Shown: piece after piece, positions 22,561 through 33,837 of the stretch
How positions within the stretch are numbered: the first letter of the stretch is position 1
Layout of the letters: every line of letters begins with the position of its first letter
Assembly (NCBI RefSeq): GCF_030463535.1
Contig: NC_132899.1
Span: forward strand, 12,052,990-12,116,989
DNA length: 64,000 bases
DNA from: Salminus brasiliensis
Lineage: Eukaryota > Chordata > Actinopteri > Characiformes > Bryconidae
Direction: 5' to 3'
Position numbers and translations under genes: made by a program
The notes under the pieces: model-generated
Database searches by the model: none
What the model saw: only the letters and a program-made list of their open reading frames with translations
What the model was told of the DNA's origin: nothing

Positions 22561-23268
22561 CCCCTGCCCTCTGTCCTCTTCCTTCCCTCCAGAAGGCCTG
22601 GACACTGGCGGCACCTGACGCAGCTGCCTGAGGCCACAGCACACTTGTTTGTCCCAATTACAGCACTTGCAGTCCTGAAGTCTCGCTGTCCTGAGTTGCG
22701 TGTGCATATGAGGACCACAAGGCTGTATGGTGGTCTGTTTCTCCTTCTGCCATTCAGAAGAGTACTAGTGCCCTCTAAAGGCTCTTTTGTGGGAGATTGC
22801 ATTAATGCAGACTCAGCCGATTCCTTTTATTGTTCCAAAAAGCAGAAGAATCCATCAGATGAGTTTAAAGAAATGAATGCAGCCGTTCTAGCTAGTGCTA
22901 TCTACTTGCTTTCCGTTGTTTGTTTCCCAGCCCTTACTGCTGCTTAGAGGGAGGTGTAAATAATAAGTATCTACTAAGGTCTATGTACAGCTAGTCTGAG
23001 TGGTGCCAGCCTTTTTAATACAGTAATGTGTAAACCTGACTTTGTGTAAACTTGCGTACAGGTGAGGCACAAGTAGGGCCGACTCCCAATCTGCGTTCCT
23101 AACTGTACTTGTGTTCTTGTGGACTTGTGAAACGTCATCAGTAGCAGTCCCGATACAGTACTGTTACATTCAGAAGTCCCAACGCCCGGATGTGTTTGTG
23201 TTATCGTCATGCATCAGGAGGTGACTGTACCTTGTATCAAGAACTGGGGTAGGTCTTTATTTTTACTT
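22561..23268. other. Intergenic, no recognised feature
   Basis: Mixed sequence with no coding support and no repeat that I can name. Confidence 0.4.
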
Positions 23269-23394
23269 TCAAGTCAAGTCAAGTGGGTTTTTATTGTCAT
23301 TTCAACTATATACAGAGTACACAGTGAAACGAAACAATGTTCCTCCAGGACCATGGTGCAACATAGACACAGTGCATACAAAACACAAGTGCAA

Positions 23395-23468
<74 letters not shown>

Positions 23469-23690
23469 TAACAGAAAAGACATCAGTTCAGAAGTTGAGT
23501 TGTGTTGAGGAGTCTGATGGCTTGGGGGAAGAAGCTATTGCAGAGTCTTGTCGTGTTGGACCGGATGCTGCGGTACCTTCTTCCTGATGGCAGGAGGGAG
23601 AACAGTCTGTGTGAAGGGTGGGTGGAGTCATCCACAATGCTGGTTGCTTTAACTTGACCGATGTTGACAAATCTGTAAGCATACACAGAG
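23269..23690 (-). mobile_element. 3' end of an L2-like LINE, with (GA)n expansion
   Basis: On the minus strand, 23650-23500 translates to HRLFSLLPSGRRYRSIRSNT, then SFFPQAIRLLN, the C-terminal signature of a fish non-LTR retrotransposon reverse transcriptase. The 3' UTR follows, then GAAATGACAATAAAAACCCA and a short (CTTGA)n tail at 23285-23269. A 67-base AG/CT run at 23398-23465 lies inside the UTR. Severely 5'-truncated, as is usual for LINE insertions. Confidence 0.8.
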
Positions 23691-23765
23691 GAATGAAGTC
23701 AGCTACATTTGTTTTTGCAAAACAATAGCTGTAGAAAAATGAAAAATCAAATGATGATATATGAA

Positions 23766-24035
23766 CAGGGCAGCAGGGTAGCAGGTAGTGTGATAAGGGC
23801 TACAACCAACCCCAGGCCCTGCTCTCCGTCTGTCGGTTTGATGTGTTCTCCCCATGTCCACATGGGTTTCACACATGGTAGGAGAACTGGCAATGCTAAC
23901 CTGCCCCTAGGTGTGCGTCCAAATGTGTGAGAAGTATCGTGTAATGGCCTAGCCCCATGTTTAGGGGTGACTATTCCTGCTTTGTGCCCAATGATTCCTG
24001 GGTCCACAACCCAGACCGGGACAAGAAGATGGTTA
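23766..24035 (+). mobile_element. SINE-like repeat (GGGCAGCA...GGTAG type), decayed copy
   Basis: Follows the order of the copies at 29559-30190 and 57970-58270: GGGCAGCAGGGTAGCAGGTA head, GATGTGTTCTCCCCATGTCC, ACATGGTAGGAGAACTGGC, and TTTGTGCCCAATGATTCCTG tail. The tRNA-like boxes are eroded in this copy. Confidence 0.65.
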
Positions 24036-24199
24036 TATGAAATATACCCAATGATCAGTGGCGAATGTAGGTGAAGTCCTTCTGTAAAACCTGCACCCTA
24101 AGGATGCCTTGCCTTCTACTTCCTCACGTCGTTGAAGTCCCCAACCTGCACTTGGAGGCACAGTCCTTATGTAATCCCCATTCCACCCGTTTCCAGACA

Positions 24200-24900
24200 A
24201 ATCCCACCCCCCTGCATCAGGATTGGGCTGGTGCCCTCCAGTGTCGGCTGAGATTGGCTATAATGAGCCACTAAGCGTAGAAGGCGGAATACGGGCGGGT
24301 TTGGTCGGAATAGGGGTGGAGAGGAACGAAAGAACGTGTTCACGGCTTCCACCGAGGCCTTTCCCCATCCGTATCCGCTATCGGAAGCCTAAATCCGGGC
24401 ACTGCGTGTGATTGGAGTCCCCTGATGTCACTCAGGAGCCGCCTGCCATCCCTCCTCCCTCTCGGGCTCTCTCCCCCTCTCCTGCTTCTCTTCTTTGCTG
24501 CACTCGGCGACCATATCGGCCGTCAAGGGAAAGAGAACGACAACGGGAAGAAGGGAATGGGATTGTCTTAGTGTTTTCCCCACATTATATACAAAAAAAA
24601 AAAGACTCACATAATGTCGACGACACGATGGAGGCGCCCGTTTTCAGCTCGCCTCTCCATAAGCCCCCTCTGCTGAGACGAGACGTGTCTGTTTGTGCGT
24701 TTAGCTGCCGACTTCTCTCGACACGGCAAAATGGATCCCACTTTTCTTGATCGCGTTTTGGTCGCAAACAAAAGAAAACCCTCGAGAAAATAGTGCAAGA
24801 GCGCCACGGAAGGATCGGTAAGTTCGCCCGGCCGCGCTGTGTCGCCGTGCGGCGGTCCGGCTCTCCGGCTCTCCAGCATGTTGTTTCGAGGCCTTTAGTG
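24200..24900 (+). promoter_or_regulatory. CpG-rich promoter region and probable noncoding exon 1 of socs5
   Basis: CpG density rises sharply here compared with the surrounding A/T-rich DNA (for example GCGCCACGG, GGCCGCGCTGTGTCGCCGTG). A strong splice donor, GGATCG|GTAAGT, lies at 24817/24818. The next socs5-compatible acceptor (TTTCAG) is at 35357, 19 bases before the socs5 ATG. In mammals SOCS5 also has a noncoding first exon and an uninterrupted coding exon. The exon's 5' limit is unknown. Confidence 0.6.
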
Positions 24901-27198
24901 GCTCGTCTCTAGTGGGCCCTCACCCAGGTGGGGAGCCGGTCTCGGCTAAAGCAGCCATGGTAGCTGCTACTTCACTCTGGGTAAAGTGACATGTGCAGGA
25001 TTTACACGTGGATAAATAATCCACATGTCTGAAATGCATTGGGTGTGTGGGATTCCTTTAAATCGGTTCAGTGCGCAGAAAGTGACCCAACAGGAGAGCT
25101 GCTGTCTGGGGTTAGATAGAGCCGCTATGTCCAAGGCTGTAGCCTGAACTCTGGATAGCCTGTCCGGCACTTCCCAGGGTTTCCATTCTCGTGTTAAAGG
25201 CCTTAGTTGGCCAACATGTAATTTAGTAGAAATTTCAGGTCTCTGCTGTTATAAATGAATGGTGGAGATTATGATGATGATGATGATGATGATGATATTA
25301 TTTTTAGCACTGATTTGTAGACTGGCGATATAAACGCTAGCTGCAGCGCATGTGCAGATCGAGGCCAGATTTAGTCTATTAGTTCTGCTGAAGCTCATTT
25401 GTCCCAAAATCCAAATCTAGCTTATAATCAGCTGTCATTTGTGCACACAAACAAACCTACCTATTGCAAATGACATCATGCTTTTTAATATGTAGAAATC
25501 TGTACATTAATGCAATCATTGTATTGCAAGGCAAATGTTACTCAAATAAGCTCAAAAATAAAATGTGTGAAATCAGACACTACATTTTCTTCAACAAATG
25601 CTGATCCTGATCCGTTTTTCTCATTTAAAGCTTCCAAGCTGAGAAATGAATATGTAATTTCATATTTAATTACGTCCCCTAACTACTCAAACACTGCTAC
25701 CCTCCCTTAGAGTGACCATGTGACCAGATCATGTGGTTACTGATGTTATGAGTTACAGTCTAACACTGGAGGAAATCAGATGCATGCACTCTTCACTCAG
25801 GTTGCTGGTTCAGCATTTTCTGCATATATCAACACCTGGTATCAGATTAGTGCCGTCACTACTGAAAGCCAGCCTTTTGCATTAACTCCTATGTTCTTTG
25901 GCCTGCTCACAGCTCACAGTGTGCTACTTTCTACTGTGGGTGCACTAATGCTCTGCACACACCTGATGTGAGTAATGGAGGCACAAATAGGTGTCTGGGT
26001 ATTAGAGTTGGGTGTATTGGATCTTAACTCTTCAGGATGGGGCATGTGCTGCTTTACAGTACAGATCAGTGATGTAAAGCCTTGACTTGCAGTCGGACCT
26101 ACTGCAAAATATGAAAGAATGCACAGCAAGGCAATAGTGTTTAGTGTGTGATTTTCATGAACACATGAGCACACAGAGCTCAGCACTTGGGTTTTTTGGA
26201 CCATATGTCATGGCAGATACTTACATGACCAAGTACAGAGTGTATATAGTCTGCAGAGATGAAATGTCCAGTGCTGTAAATCTGTTCTGAAGGAACTTCC
26301 ATGAAATATCCATGAAATAAACTCATAGAAAACATTTTCCCAGAACCCAGCTTTAAGGAATACACTTTTCACATGTGAAATTCAGTTCAGTGGCATGCGT
26401 CCCTGGAGCATTCATGAAGGTTCTTCCAAATAAGTTGGGGTTTCACAATGCATGAAATGATCCATTTAAGAGCGTGGTTGGCACGAGAGACATTCCAAAT
26501 GGCAGTAGTTCACTGTCTTGTCTTCAGCGGGCAAATGTTGCATGCCGATTTAGTAACAGCCTCCCAGTGCCTCGTACCATGGTTGTGGACCAACGTCTTC
26601 ATCTCTGTTCCTGGATTTTGCTTGGCTGAGGGCCATTTGCATTTCACATGCATGTTTCAGACCAGTTCCAGATTGGTAGTGTTCCAGGAAAATGCTCTAG
26701 GAGGACATTTGGAAGTATTCTTGTTGTCATTTTGCTTGCACTATTGCAGCACATTTGGCCTTATTTAAGTTTCTAAATATTATACAGTTGTTTAGCACAT
26801 TTCTACTTCTGTACTTGCACCCAGGCAGTTAAAGGAGCAGAAGGAATATTGCAGTGTGACAAACATCTCATGCCTGTAACTGCATTTTGTTGCAGTTAAG
26901 CTCTACACAGGTGTTTCAGCAAGCCTGGGGCCTGCAACCGAGGGAGCCTCAGTGGAAGTGATGCTGCAGCCAAATTCATAATTTATTTTTGTAGATTCAT
27001 TAATCATAAATGCAGAAATGTGTTAAAGAGTAGGAAGCACATTGATACTGGAATCATACCGGTAGGTGATTCCTCAAAAAATTAAGGCATCAGAACGCTC
27101 AGATTTGACCAGTATTTCAAACTGCAAACTTCTGGACGCAGAAGTGCATCTACACCTGATTTCTGCATTTTGTAAATGCTTGATAACTTGTATAAATA

Positions 27199-27530
27199 CA
27201 CTATGTCCAAATGTTTGTAGACACCCCTTTAAAGGAATGCATTCAGCTACTTAAGTTACACCCATTACTGACACAGATGTGCATATTCACACAACTTGTC
27301 TAGTCCTTGTATTGCTGAAACAATACAATTGCCAATCCGACTCTGATGCCTAATGCCAGGCGTGAGCTAGGAGGGTATAAAGCCCCCAGCATTGAGCTGT
27401 GGAGCAGTGGAACTGTGTTCTCTGGAATGATGGTGCTCCATTCAGTGATTCAATCCTCATAGCAATGCTCTACAATTTAGCAGAAAGCCTTTCCTGGACA
27501 GTAGAGACTCCAATTACTCCAACTAAAGCA
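27199..27530 (-). mobile_element. Tc1-type MITE, copy F, reverse orientation
   Basis: Begins CACTATGTCCAAATGTTTGT and carries the reverse-complement family body: TGATGCCTAATGCCAGGCGT, AGCATTGAGCTGTGGAGCAG and GGAATGATGGTGCTCCATTC. The far terminal repeat is lost. Confidence 0.75.
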
Positions 27531-29558
27531 ACAAATGTACATAAAACATATCAAATTTCCTCCATCCAATTTCCATATGTGCCTCCCTAATAATAAGATA
27601 ACCGGTCCACCAGTCTACAAAATTAAAAGTTGCTGTACAGTTCTAGGAGGTTAAAATAAAACAACTTTCAGTTCTTATTCTTGAAAAAAATGTTTTCTGT
27701 ACACATTCACAAAGACATTTTTACATGTGTAATATTTAATATCATTTATAATAAGGAGGATCAAAACTAGGGGTGTGTGATGTGATGTAAATGCCATATC
27801 ACATAACCTCAAAAGATGTGATAAGTGGGCAACACCACCAGCAATGAACTATTAACATTAATAGTTAATAGAACTATTAAAAATTATTTTCAGCATTTCA
27901 CACTGCTCTGTTCTACAGCCAATTAACCAGCCCTAATACAGACAGCTCCGGTTGCAATGAACCATGTAGTTGTTTGGAAGTACCAAAGATCTCCATGGTA
28001 TGATCAGAAAAAGGATTTTGGGATTAAATTGATTGTGCTAATGATAAATGCTGTTACGTTGCCCAGCTGTAGTCGGGACTGTACTCTGAACTTCACGCCT
28101 AAAGTGAGCTGTAGAAGCTGTGCAAGAAGTCACTGTTTCTTATGTCTGTCAGGAGGTTCTGCTTTGGTCTGCCTTTCATCAAGGACATGGATGTTCTCAT
28201 TATCAGCTGTTCATAAGAATCCACTTAGCATACTTATTACAACAATACAACACTTATTAACATATTAGCCTACTCTTGTGGTGCTTCAGCTAATTGTCTT
28301 ACTGTGATTATGAAAGGATTCCACTGGGAGCTCGGCTTCATTTGCTGGTTGCTGAGATGTGGAAGTCCAGTGGTCTAATGAGTTCCTTTAATGAAGATAC
28401 CTACAGATTCAGATGCAAAGCCCTGTCTGCTGTTGACATGAACTGTTTCTTTAAGCTTCGAGTTGTTCATGTCTATCACTTCATGACTTTTTAACCTGGT
28501 GTTGCCATCCAGGGATTTGTGAAAGGGTCACTAATCGTGGCATTTTGTGGTGGATTCTGTGGATGGTGCAACTGAAGTACTTGGTCTGTAATATTGCACC
28601 CAGTTGTTGCATTACCTAACATTGAGGGTGCATGTGATTGAATTTAGGAATTTTAATTGATTAAAACCGATGAGATTTTGTCATGATATGTTGTGTTGAC
28701 GTGGGTGTCAAAGTTTAGGTAGTCTCTTTGATGAGGAGTGAACATAGTATAGGGTTAACAGGACAATGCAAGGAATCCACTATTTTTTTAAAGCTGATGG
28801 TTTGGATGGATAAACGTAGGGGCACAATGTGGCGGAGTGGACTGATGTGCTTCCTCCACTTTGGCTTGGATGCTTGGTGGTGTAGAGTTTGGCTGCAGTA
28901 TCAGGTGGAGGGGAGAGGGGGAAGGGGGTAGACCGGGGGGAGGGTTGGTTCTGGACTACCAGGAAGTGGCAGCTCTGCATAAGGCTCGTTAACGTTCTCG
29001 GGAGCAGAAACCCAAGCCGAGCAGAGAATAGCCTAGTATTAAACAGTCCTAATGTTTTGTGATCTGGTGCCAGGATTCATCCAGAGGCCGTTCAAGTTCA
29101 TCCAGACGATGGTGGACAAGGGGGCTGAAGGGAGACCTCCTGCAGTGAAATACAGGGCTCTGTGTTCCGCTGTACATCCTGATAATTCTGAAGTAATATT
29201 TCAATTCTGTTTTTGTTCATGCACAAGGCGAGTATTTTACCAACCGTACTAAAATTAGTTACTGTCCCATCCCCCCTTTACAAATTCAAATTCAGGGAAA
29301 GCCCTGCAGAGACCTGCAGAGCCCACTAAAGAAAATGCAGTTACTTGGAGAGACGCATAAAATAAAATGCAGCTGTACACAAGCAGCTGAATGTTGAGGA
29401 CATTTGATAGGGCTGAATGTTTTTAGGGGTCAAATACAAGAAAAAAATAGCCAATAAAATGTTCTACTCAAAACCTGCATGACATTTTCACTGCTCAACA
29501 GCTTGAACTGTTGCTCAATTTAGCAAATACATATTTAAATAAATCTGTGTTTTAAATG

Positions 29559-30190
29559 TAGGGCAGCACAGTGGTGCCACAGGTAGTGCACGTGTCACAC
29601 AGCTCTAAGCCTGAGGGTTCAATCCTCACTCTGATCACTATCTGTGAGGAGTTCGGTGTGTTTTGAGTGTCTACATGGGCTAGATGGGTATAAATCCCCC
29701 AGCATTGTGCTGTGGAGCAGTGGAACTGTGCTCTCTGAATGATGGTTCTTTATCCAATACTTTTGGGATGAGTTGGGTGGAGATCCTCCAACATCCTGAC
29801 ATCACTTTCTGCTCTTGTTGCAGAAAGCAATTAAATCTCACAGCAATGCTCCAAAAATCTAGTAGAACGCCTTCCATGCACAGTAGAGACAGTTATTCCA
29901 GAAAAGCATTTAATTTTTTTTACATTTATTATTAGTTTTTAAAAAGACCCTTGATATTGGAAAAAAACAATGGATGAACTGGTGTCCAAATATTTTTTTT
30001 TCCATAGAGTGTAGGTGAATTGACTATACTACATTGGCCCCAAGTGTAAGTAAATGAGTGTGTGGTACCCTGAGATGGACTGGCACTCTGTCCAGGGATC
30101 TTTCTGACTCGTGCCTAGTGTTTTTGGGTTGACGCTGGACCCACAGTGACTCTGGGGTCACCAGGAAAAAGCGGATAAGAGAAATAAATG
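29559..30190 (+). mobile_element. SINE-like repeat interrupted by a MITE
   Basis: The left half (GGGCAGCACAGTGGTGCCAC to about 29680, with the B-box-like GGGTTCAATCCTC) and the right half (from about 30010, GTAGGTGAATTGACTATACT through CCAGGAAAAAGCGGATAAGA) form one element when the middle is removed. They compare well with the uninterrupted copy at 57970-58270. Confidence 0.75.
29681..30012 (-). mobile_element. Tc1-type MITE, copy G, inside a SINE
   Basis: Reverse-oriented family body (AGCATTGTGCTGTGGAGCAG, ATCCTCCAACATCCTGACAT). It ends near CCAAATATTTTTTTTTCCAT. One terminal repeat is missing, so it was either truncated on or after insertion. Confidence 0.7.
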
Positions 30191-30639
30191 TTTTGACTGC
30201 AGTTTCAGTGGAAAGTCAATTCATTTTTGAGGAATAAGAAAATATTGATATCAAAGTATTGCAGTATTATTGCCTATTGCCTTTAAATCCTTAAATAAGG
30301 ATATATTTCCTTATAATATTGTAAGAAAAAAATCTCTCAAATTACAATGAGTTTCACACTCAGTGTCTCCTAAGACCCTGTCAATTACTGAAAGCTCGGG
30401 TCAAGCTTTCTCTTCATGGATGAAGGTTTGTCTTGAGCCTTTCATCTCTGCCCCACCTAAGCTTTGACATTTGTGTTTCTGCTTAGTGTCCTTCAGGGAC
30501 AGCACAGCCAGCCCTGTCCTTCTGGTCTTCGTTGTCTTTTTGCTCTAGTGAGTATAAAGGATGGTGTACATTTATTAGCATGAACATAATTATATCTGGG
30601 GTCAGCACTTTACTTTTCAAAGAGCTCTATAAGTACTGA

Positions 30640-30960
30640 TGCGATACTAGGATCGGATATTGGTCCCGATACTAACAAAATTAGCTGGATCGGGTATCGG
30701 ATATTCCATTCACTGAACCTGATTCCCACACTGCTGGTATGCTAAGCTTCATAACTAAGAATCAGTGTAACTTACAGATATGATGCACCCATCACAACGA
30801 ACAGCAAGACTAACCCTATCTAACCAGCGTCATCAACTACCAGCAAGTGATCCAGCTCAGAAAAACAGCTAAAATCCATTTTAGTCTGACCATATGTCCT
30901 GTAGTCCCTGCCTCAGTGTAGTGGGTGATCAGGGTCAGCAGAGTTTATGAAATGTGTAAA
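30640..30960. repeat. Dispersed repeat beginning with a GATCGG/TATCGG motif
   Basis: Repeated GGATCGGATATTGG and GGATCGGGTATCGGATATT text at 30650-30705 is characteristic of a dispersed fish repeat. Limits and class are uncertain. Confidence 0.35.
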
Positions 30961-31763
30961 AATTAACTGATCTGTTGCTTACTTGCATAGCGCTAAATAT
31001 TCTCTTATTTATGAATTCTGGCAATTTTAACATGCCTCATGTGTCTGTTTACAAACAAATTATTAGGTGCTACCTTCTATTCTGTAGGCTTGTTGCCCCC
31101 TCTTTTCATCATCACTTCATGGAGTCATGTCTTTGATATCGCAGCGTGATCAAGTCTTCTCTCCTCTGCTCATCGCCTTCAGCAGCCTGCTCTGTTTACT
31201 CAAGAGCTCTCATACACACACACAGGCACACATGCAGGCAGGCAGACACGGCCTAACACTGGATTGAGTTCCAGAAGTGTCCAAAATCAACAGACTACGT
31301 GTTTTCTTACTAAATATCAGTAGATTCCAGATTTAACTCCCGTCTGCATTTTAAAAACTACAGCTTTGCTGTTTCTTCCGTTGCAGAATAGAAAGAGACG
31401 AGAGCTAAAGTATTCGGCTGGAGGCTTGTGCCTGTAATGGAGGACAGCCGAGAACAAGGAGGAGGGGAGTAATGACCTCACGGCCACAGCTGGCCTTCCA
31501 AAGAAGGAAACGGAGAAGAAAGGAGCTGCTCCTCTTTGGTCTTACAAACTTAACATTTCTGAATAAAAGTCCTGAGCCCAGACAACACTGTGCCAAGGTC
31601 CAGCTCCATTATTTATTTTTAGTAACCAATGGCTAGCAATTTAGTTCATTTATGTCTGTGTTGATTTGTTATAGTTTGTTTTCCAAAGTTGGCAAAGAAA
31701 TGTTTAGGTCCCCACATGGGGAGGTTTATTAATTCATCGGACCGGTAACAGAACAATGACCAT

Positions 31764-31795
<32 letters not shown>

Positions 31796-31799
31796 ATAA

Positions 31800-32010
31800 A
31801 GGTGCTCCAAAGGTGGTTCTTTGAGCGATACCATAGGGGAACCACTTTTGGTTCTACAAATAACCATAGAGAGAATAATTGTAGTGGAGATGTGAGTATG
31901 AGGATGTTCTTTAGACCCTTCAAAGGTTCTTTACACTCGCACATCTCTATTATAAACATGTTTCTGTGGCATTGCTCAAAGAGCCATTTGAAGTTGATTT
32001 CCTAGAAACG
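31800..32010. repeat. GGTTCTTTGAG-type dispersed repeat
   Basis: The left side AAAGGTGCTCCAAAGGTGGT, then CTTTGAGCGATACCATAGGG, is partly inverse to the right side GGCATTGCTCAAAGAGCCAT, so the element has inverted ends. The left part matches 18370-18425. It directly follows an (ATTT)n run. Confidence 0.55.
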
Positions 32011-32109
32011 GTACATAACGTAAGTGCAGTCTTTTGTATCGTATTGTAGTCAGTCGCGTAAAGGTGCCTTAACGGCATAGAATGGAGTTCTGGGCCGCAG
32101 TACAGGATT

Positions 32110-33310
32110 ATAAAGTTCTATTTAAAGCGTGAGGTGTCCACTGCAGTTAATAAAGGCAACAGCTCTGAGGGAAAAGCTGTTGGCGTGCACCCGAGGGAAG
32201 TGGTTGTTAGAGGTGATGTCCAAGGTGAAAAGGGTAAGCTGTAGTCTTGCCAGCGCGCTTCGTGACCCTGCTGTTTTATGTCTTGACGCGTTGACAGAGT
32301 GCACCTGATGATCCTCTCTGCTGTCCTGTTTATGCGCTGGAGTTTGGCTCGTTCTTGTGAGGTGGTCGATTCAAACCAGATGGCTGTGGATAATGTGAGG
32401 ATGGACTTGATGATTGCTGTGTAGAACTGGATCATCAGAGCCTGTGGCAGGTTGAATTTCTTCAGCTGCTTTGGGAAGAACATCCTGTCCTAGCTGTGCT
32501 TTCTAGACCAAGACCAGGTTTCCCTCCCACTTCAAGTCCCTGGATATGCACAGGAACTTGAGTGACTTCACAGTGGAAGTCACAGAGCCATAGATTGGGG
32601 GGGGGGGGGTTCTTTTGTTCATTCAGCAGCAGGTGGTTGTCGTATCATTCTCAAACTGGAGGATCTTCACAGATGGGTCCTTTGAGAAGCAGTTGTAGGT
32701 GTAGAGATATAGGAAGAGGAGTTGGAGGACACCTACTTGTGGTATTACTTTTACTGAGGGCCTGGGTGTCTGATGTGTTTCCTAGCCTGGTCAGGAAATC
32801 TATGCTACACCAGCAGATGGGATCTGGCACTGACAGTTCAAAGTTTGACATGCAGTAGCTCTGACTCCATGGTGTTAAAAAACTTGGCTAAAGTCACCAA
32901 ACAGAGCTCTAGCATAGGAGGTCCCTGGACTGTCAGGGTGCTGTAGCAAGAAGTGCAGGGTCACATAACTTCTCAGGGGTCCAGTGTAGGGTCTGTAATG
33001 TTCAGGTAGACCAGGCGTTCAAAGACCTGCAGGACTACTGAGGTCAGGGCAACTGCATTTAGGTGTGTAATGTATGTTTTAGGGGACTGTGGTGATGATT
33101 GAGGACTTCCAAGCATGTGCTAACAGAGCAATGCTTCTGTGGAAATCAGAGAAGATCAGAGCAGCTCTATTTTTTCATTTTTTTGTCTCCTAAAGAGCCT
33201 TCTAATGTCCTGGGCATTGATACTGGAGTCCAGTAGAACTCCTTCAGGTTGTTGGTGAGCTCATGTTCAGATAAAAGGGAGTTTCTCACACCTTGTAGTA
33301 AGTAATCTCC
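32110..33310 (-). pseudogene. L2-like LINE reverse transcriptase relic
   Basis: On the minus strand, 33130-32930 reads VALTSVV, FERLVYLNITDPTLDP and TLHFLLQHPDSPGT in shifting frames. The stretch 32483-32118 keeps a 121-codon open frame with KQLKKFNLPQALMIQFYTAI and RINRTAERII. These match the mid-to-late part of fish non-LTR reverse transcriptases. Several frameshifts and stops are needed to join them, so it is dead. The catalytic YADD-type box was not found. Confidence 0.75.
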
Positions 33311-33492
33311 TGGAGATTATGTTCATTATTTCCGATATCGCCCCATTTTACTAGATACCAAGCCCAACATAAACCACTTACACAGGACTGGTCCCTGCAT
33401 TAGGTTTCGGACAAAAATTTACTTTGAATCCTTGTGCATGAACTTGAGCAGACTCTAATACATGTTCAGACTGCGTGGATTGTTATTGCAAT

Positions 33493-33650
33493 TTACACTG
33501 ATCAGTGTATAACATTAGTACCACCTTAATATTGAGTAGCCCCCCTGTGGTATCTAGCACCAGCCCTGCAAGTTGTGAGGTAAAGCCTCCATATATCGCA
33601 TCAATGAGCCTTAGATGACCATGACCCTGACGCCGGTTCACCGGTTAATT
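33493..33650 (-). mobile_element. Tc1-like (CACTGATCAG family) end fragment
   Basis: Starts CACTGATCAGTGTATAACAT, then ACCACCTTAATATTGAGTAG, the terminal repeat and adjacent region of the family at 13.6 and 16.2 kb, here reversed. It jumps to TCAATGAGCCTTAGATGACC and CCGGTTCACCGGTT (helix-turn-helix region), so the middle is deleted. Confidence 0.7.
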
Positions 33651-33665
33651 CATCATCTGCTGCTC

Positions 33666-33837
33666 TTCATCCAATTAAACCAGTCTAATTACACTGTTGG
33701 TAATGAAACGTGCAATTGATTAGTGTTTATTAAGCAGTGAGGACGATCTTGATACGCTTAGAAAAGCACGTTGTGTATCACGAAAACAGAATTTATCACA
33801 ATACAAGGAAATGACGTCATATTGCCCAGCTCTACCG
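33666..33837. mobile_element. MITE-like repeat (GGGCTGGRCRATAT family), partial
   Basis: Matches 1459-1621 through CTAATTACACTGTTGGTAAT and TACGCTTAGAAAAGCACG. It ends ATTGCCCAGCTCTACC, the inverse of the start of the copy at 1287. Confidence 0.65.

Noticed and set aside
23209-23587. Frames rich in Arg-Glu or Ser-Leu repeats
   Set aside because: They are translations of the (AG)n microsatellite inside a LINE 3' UTR.
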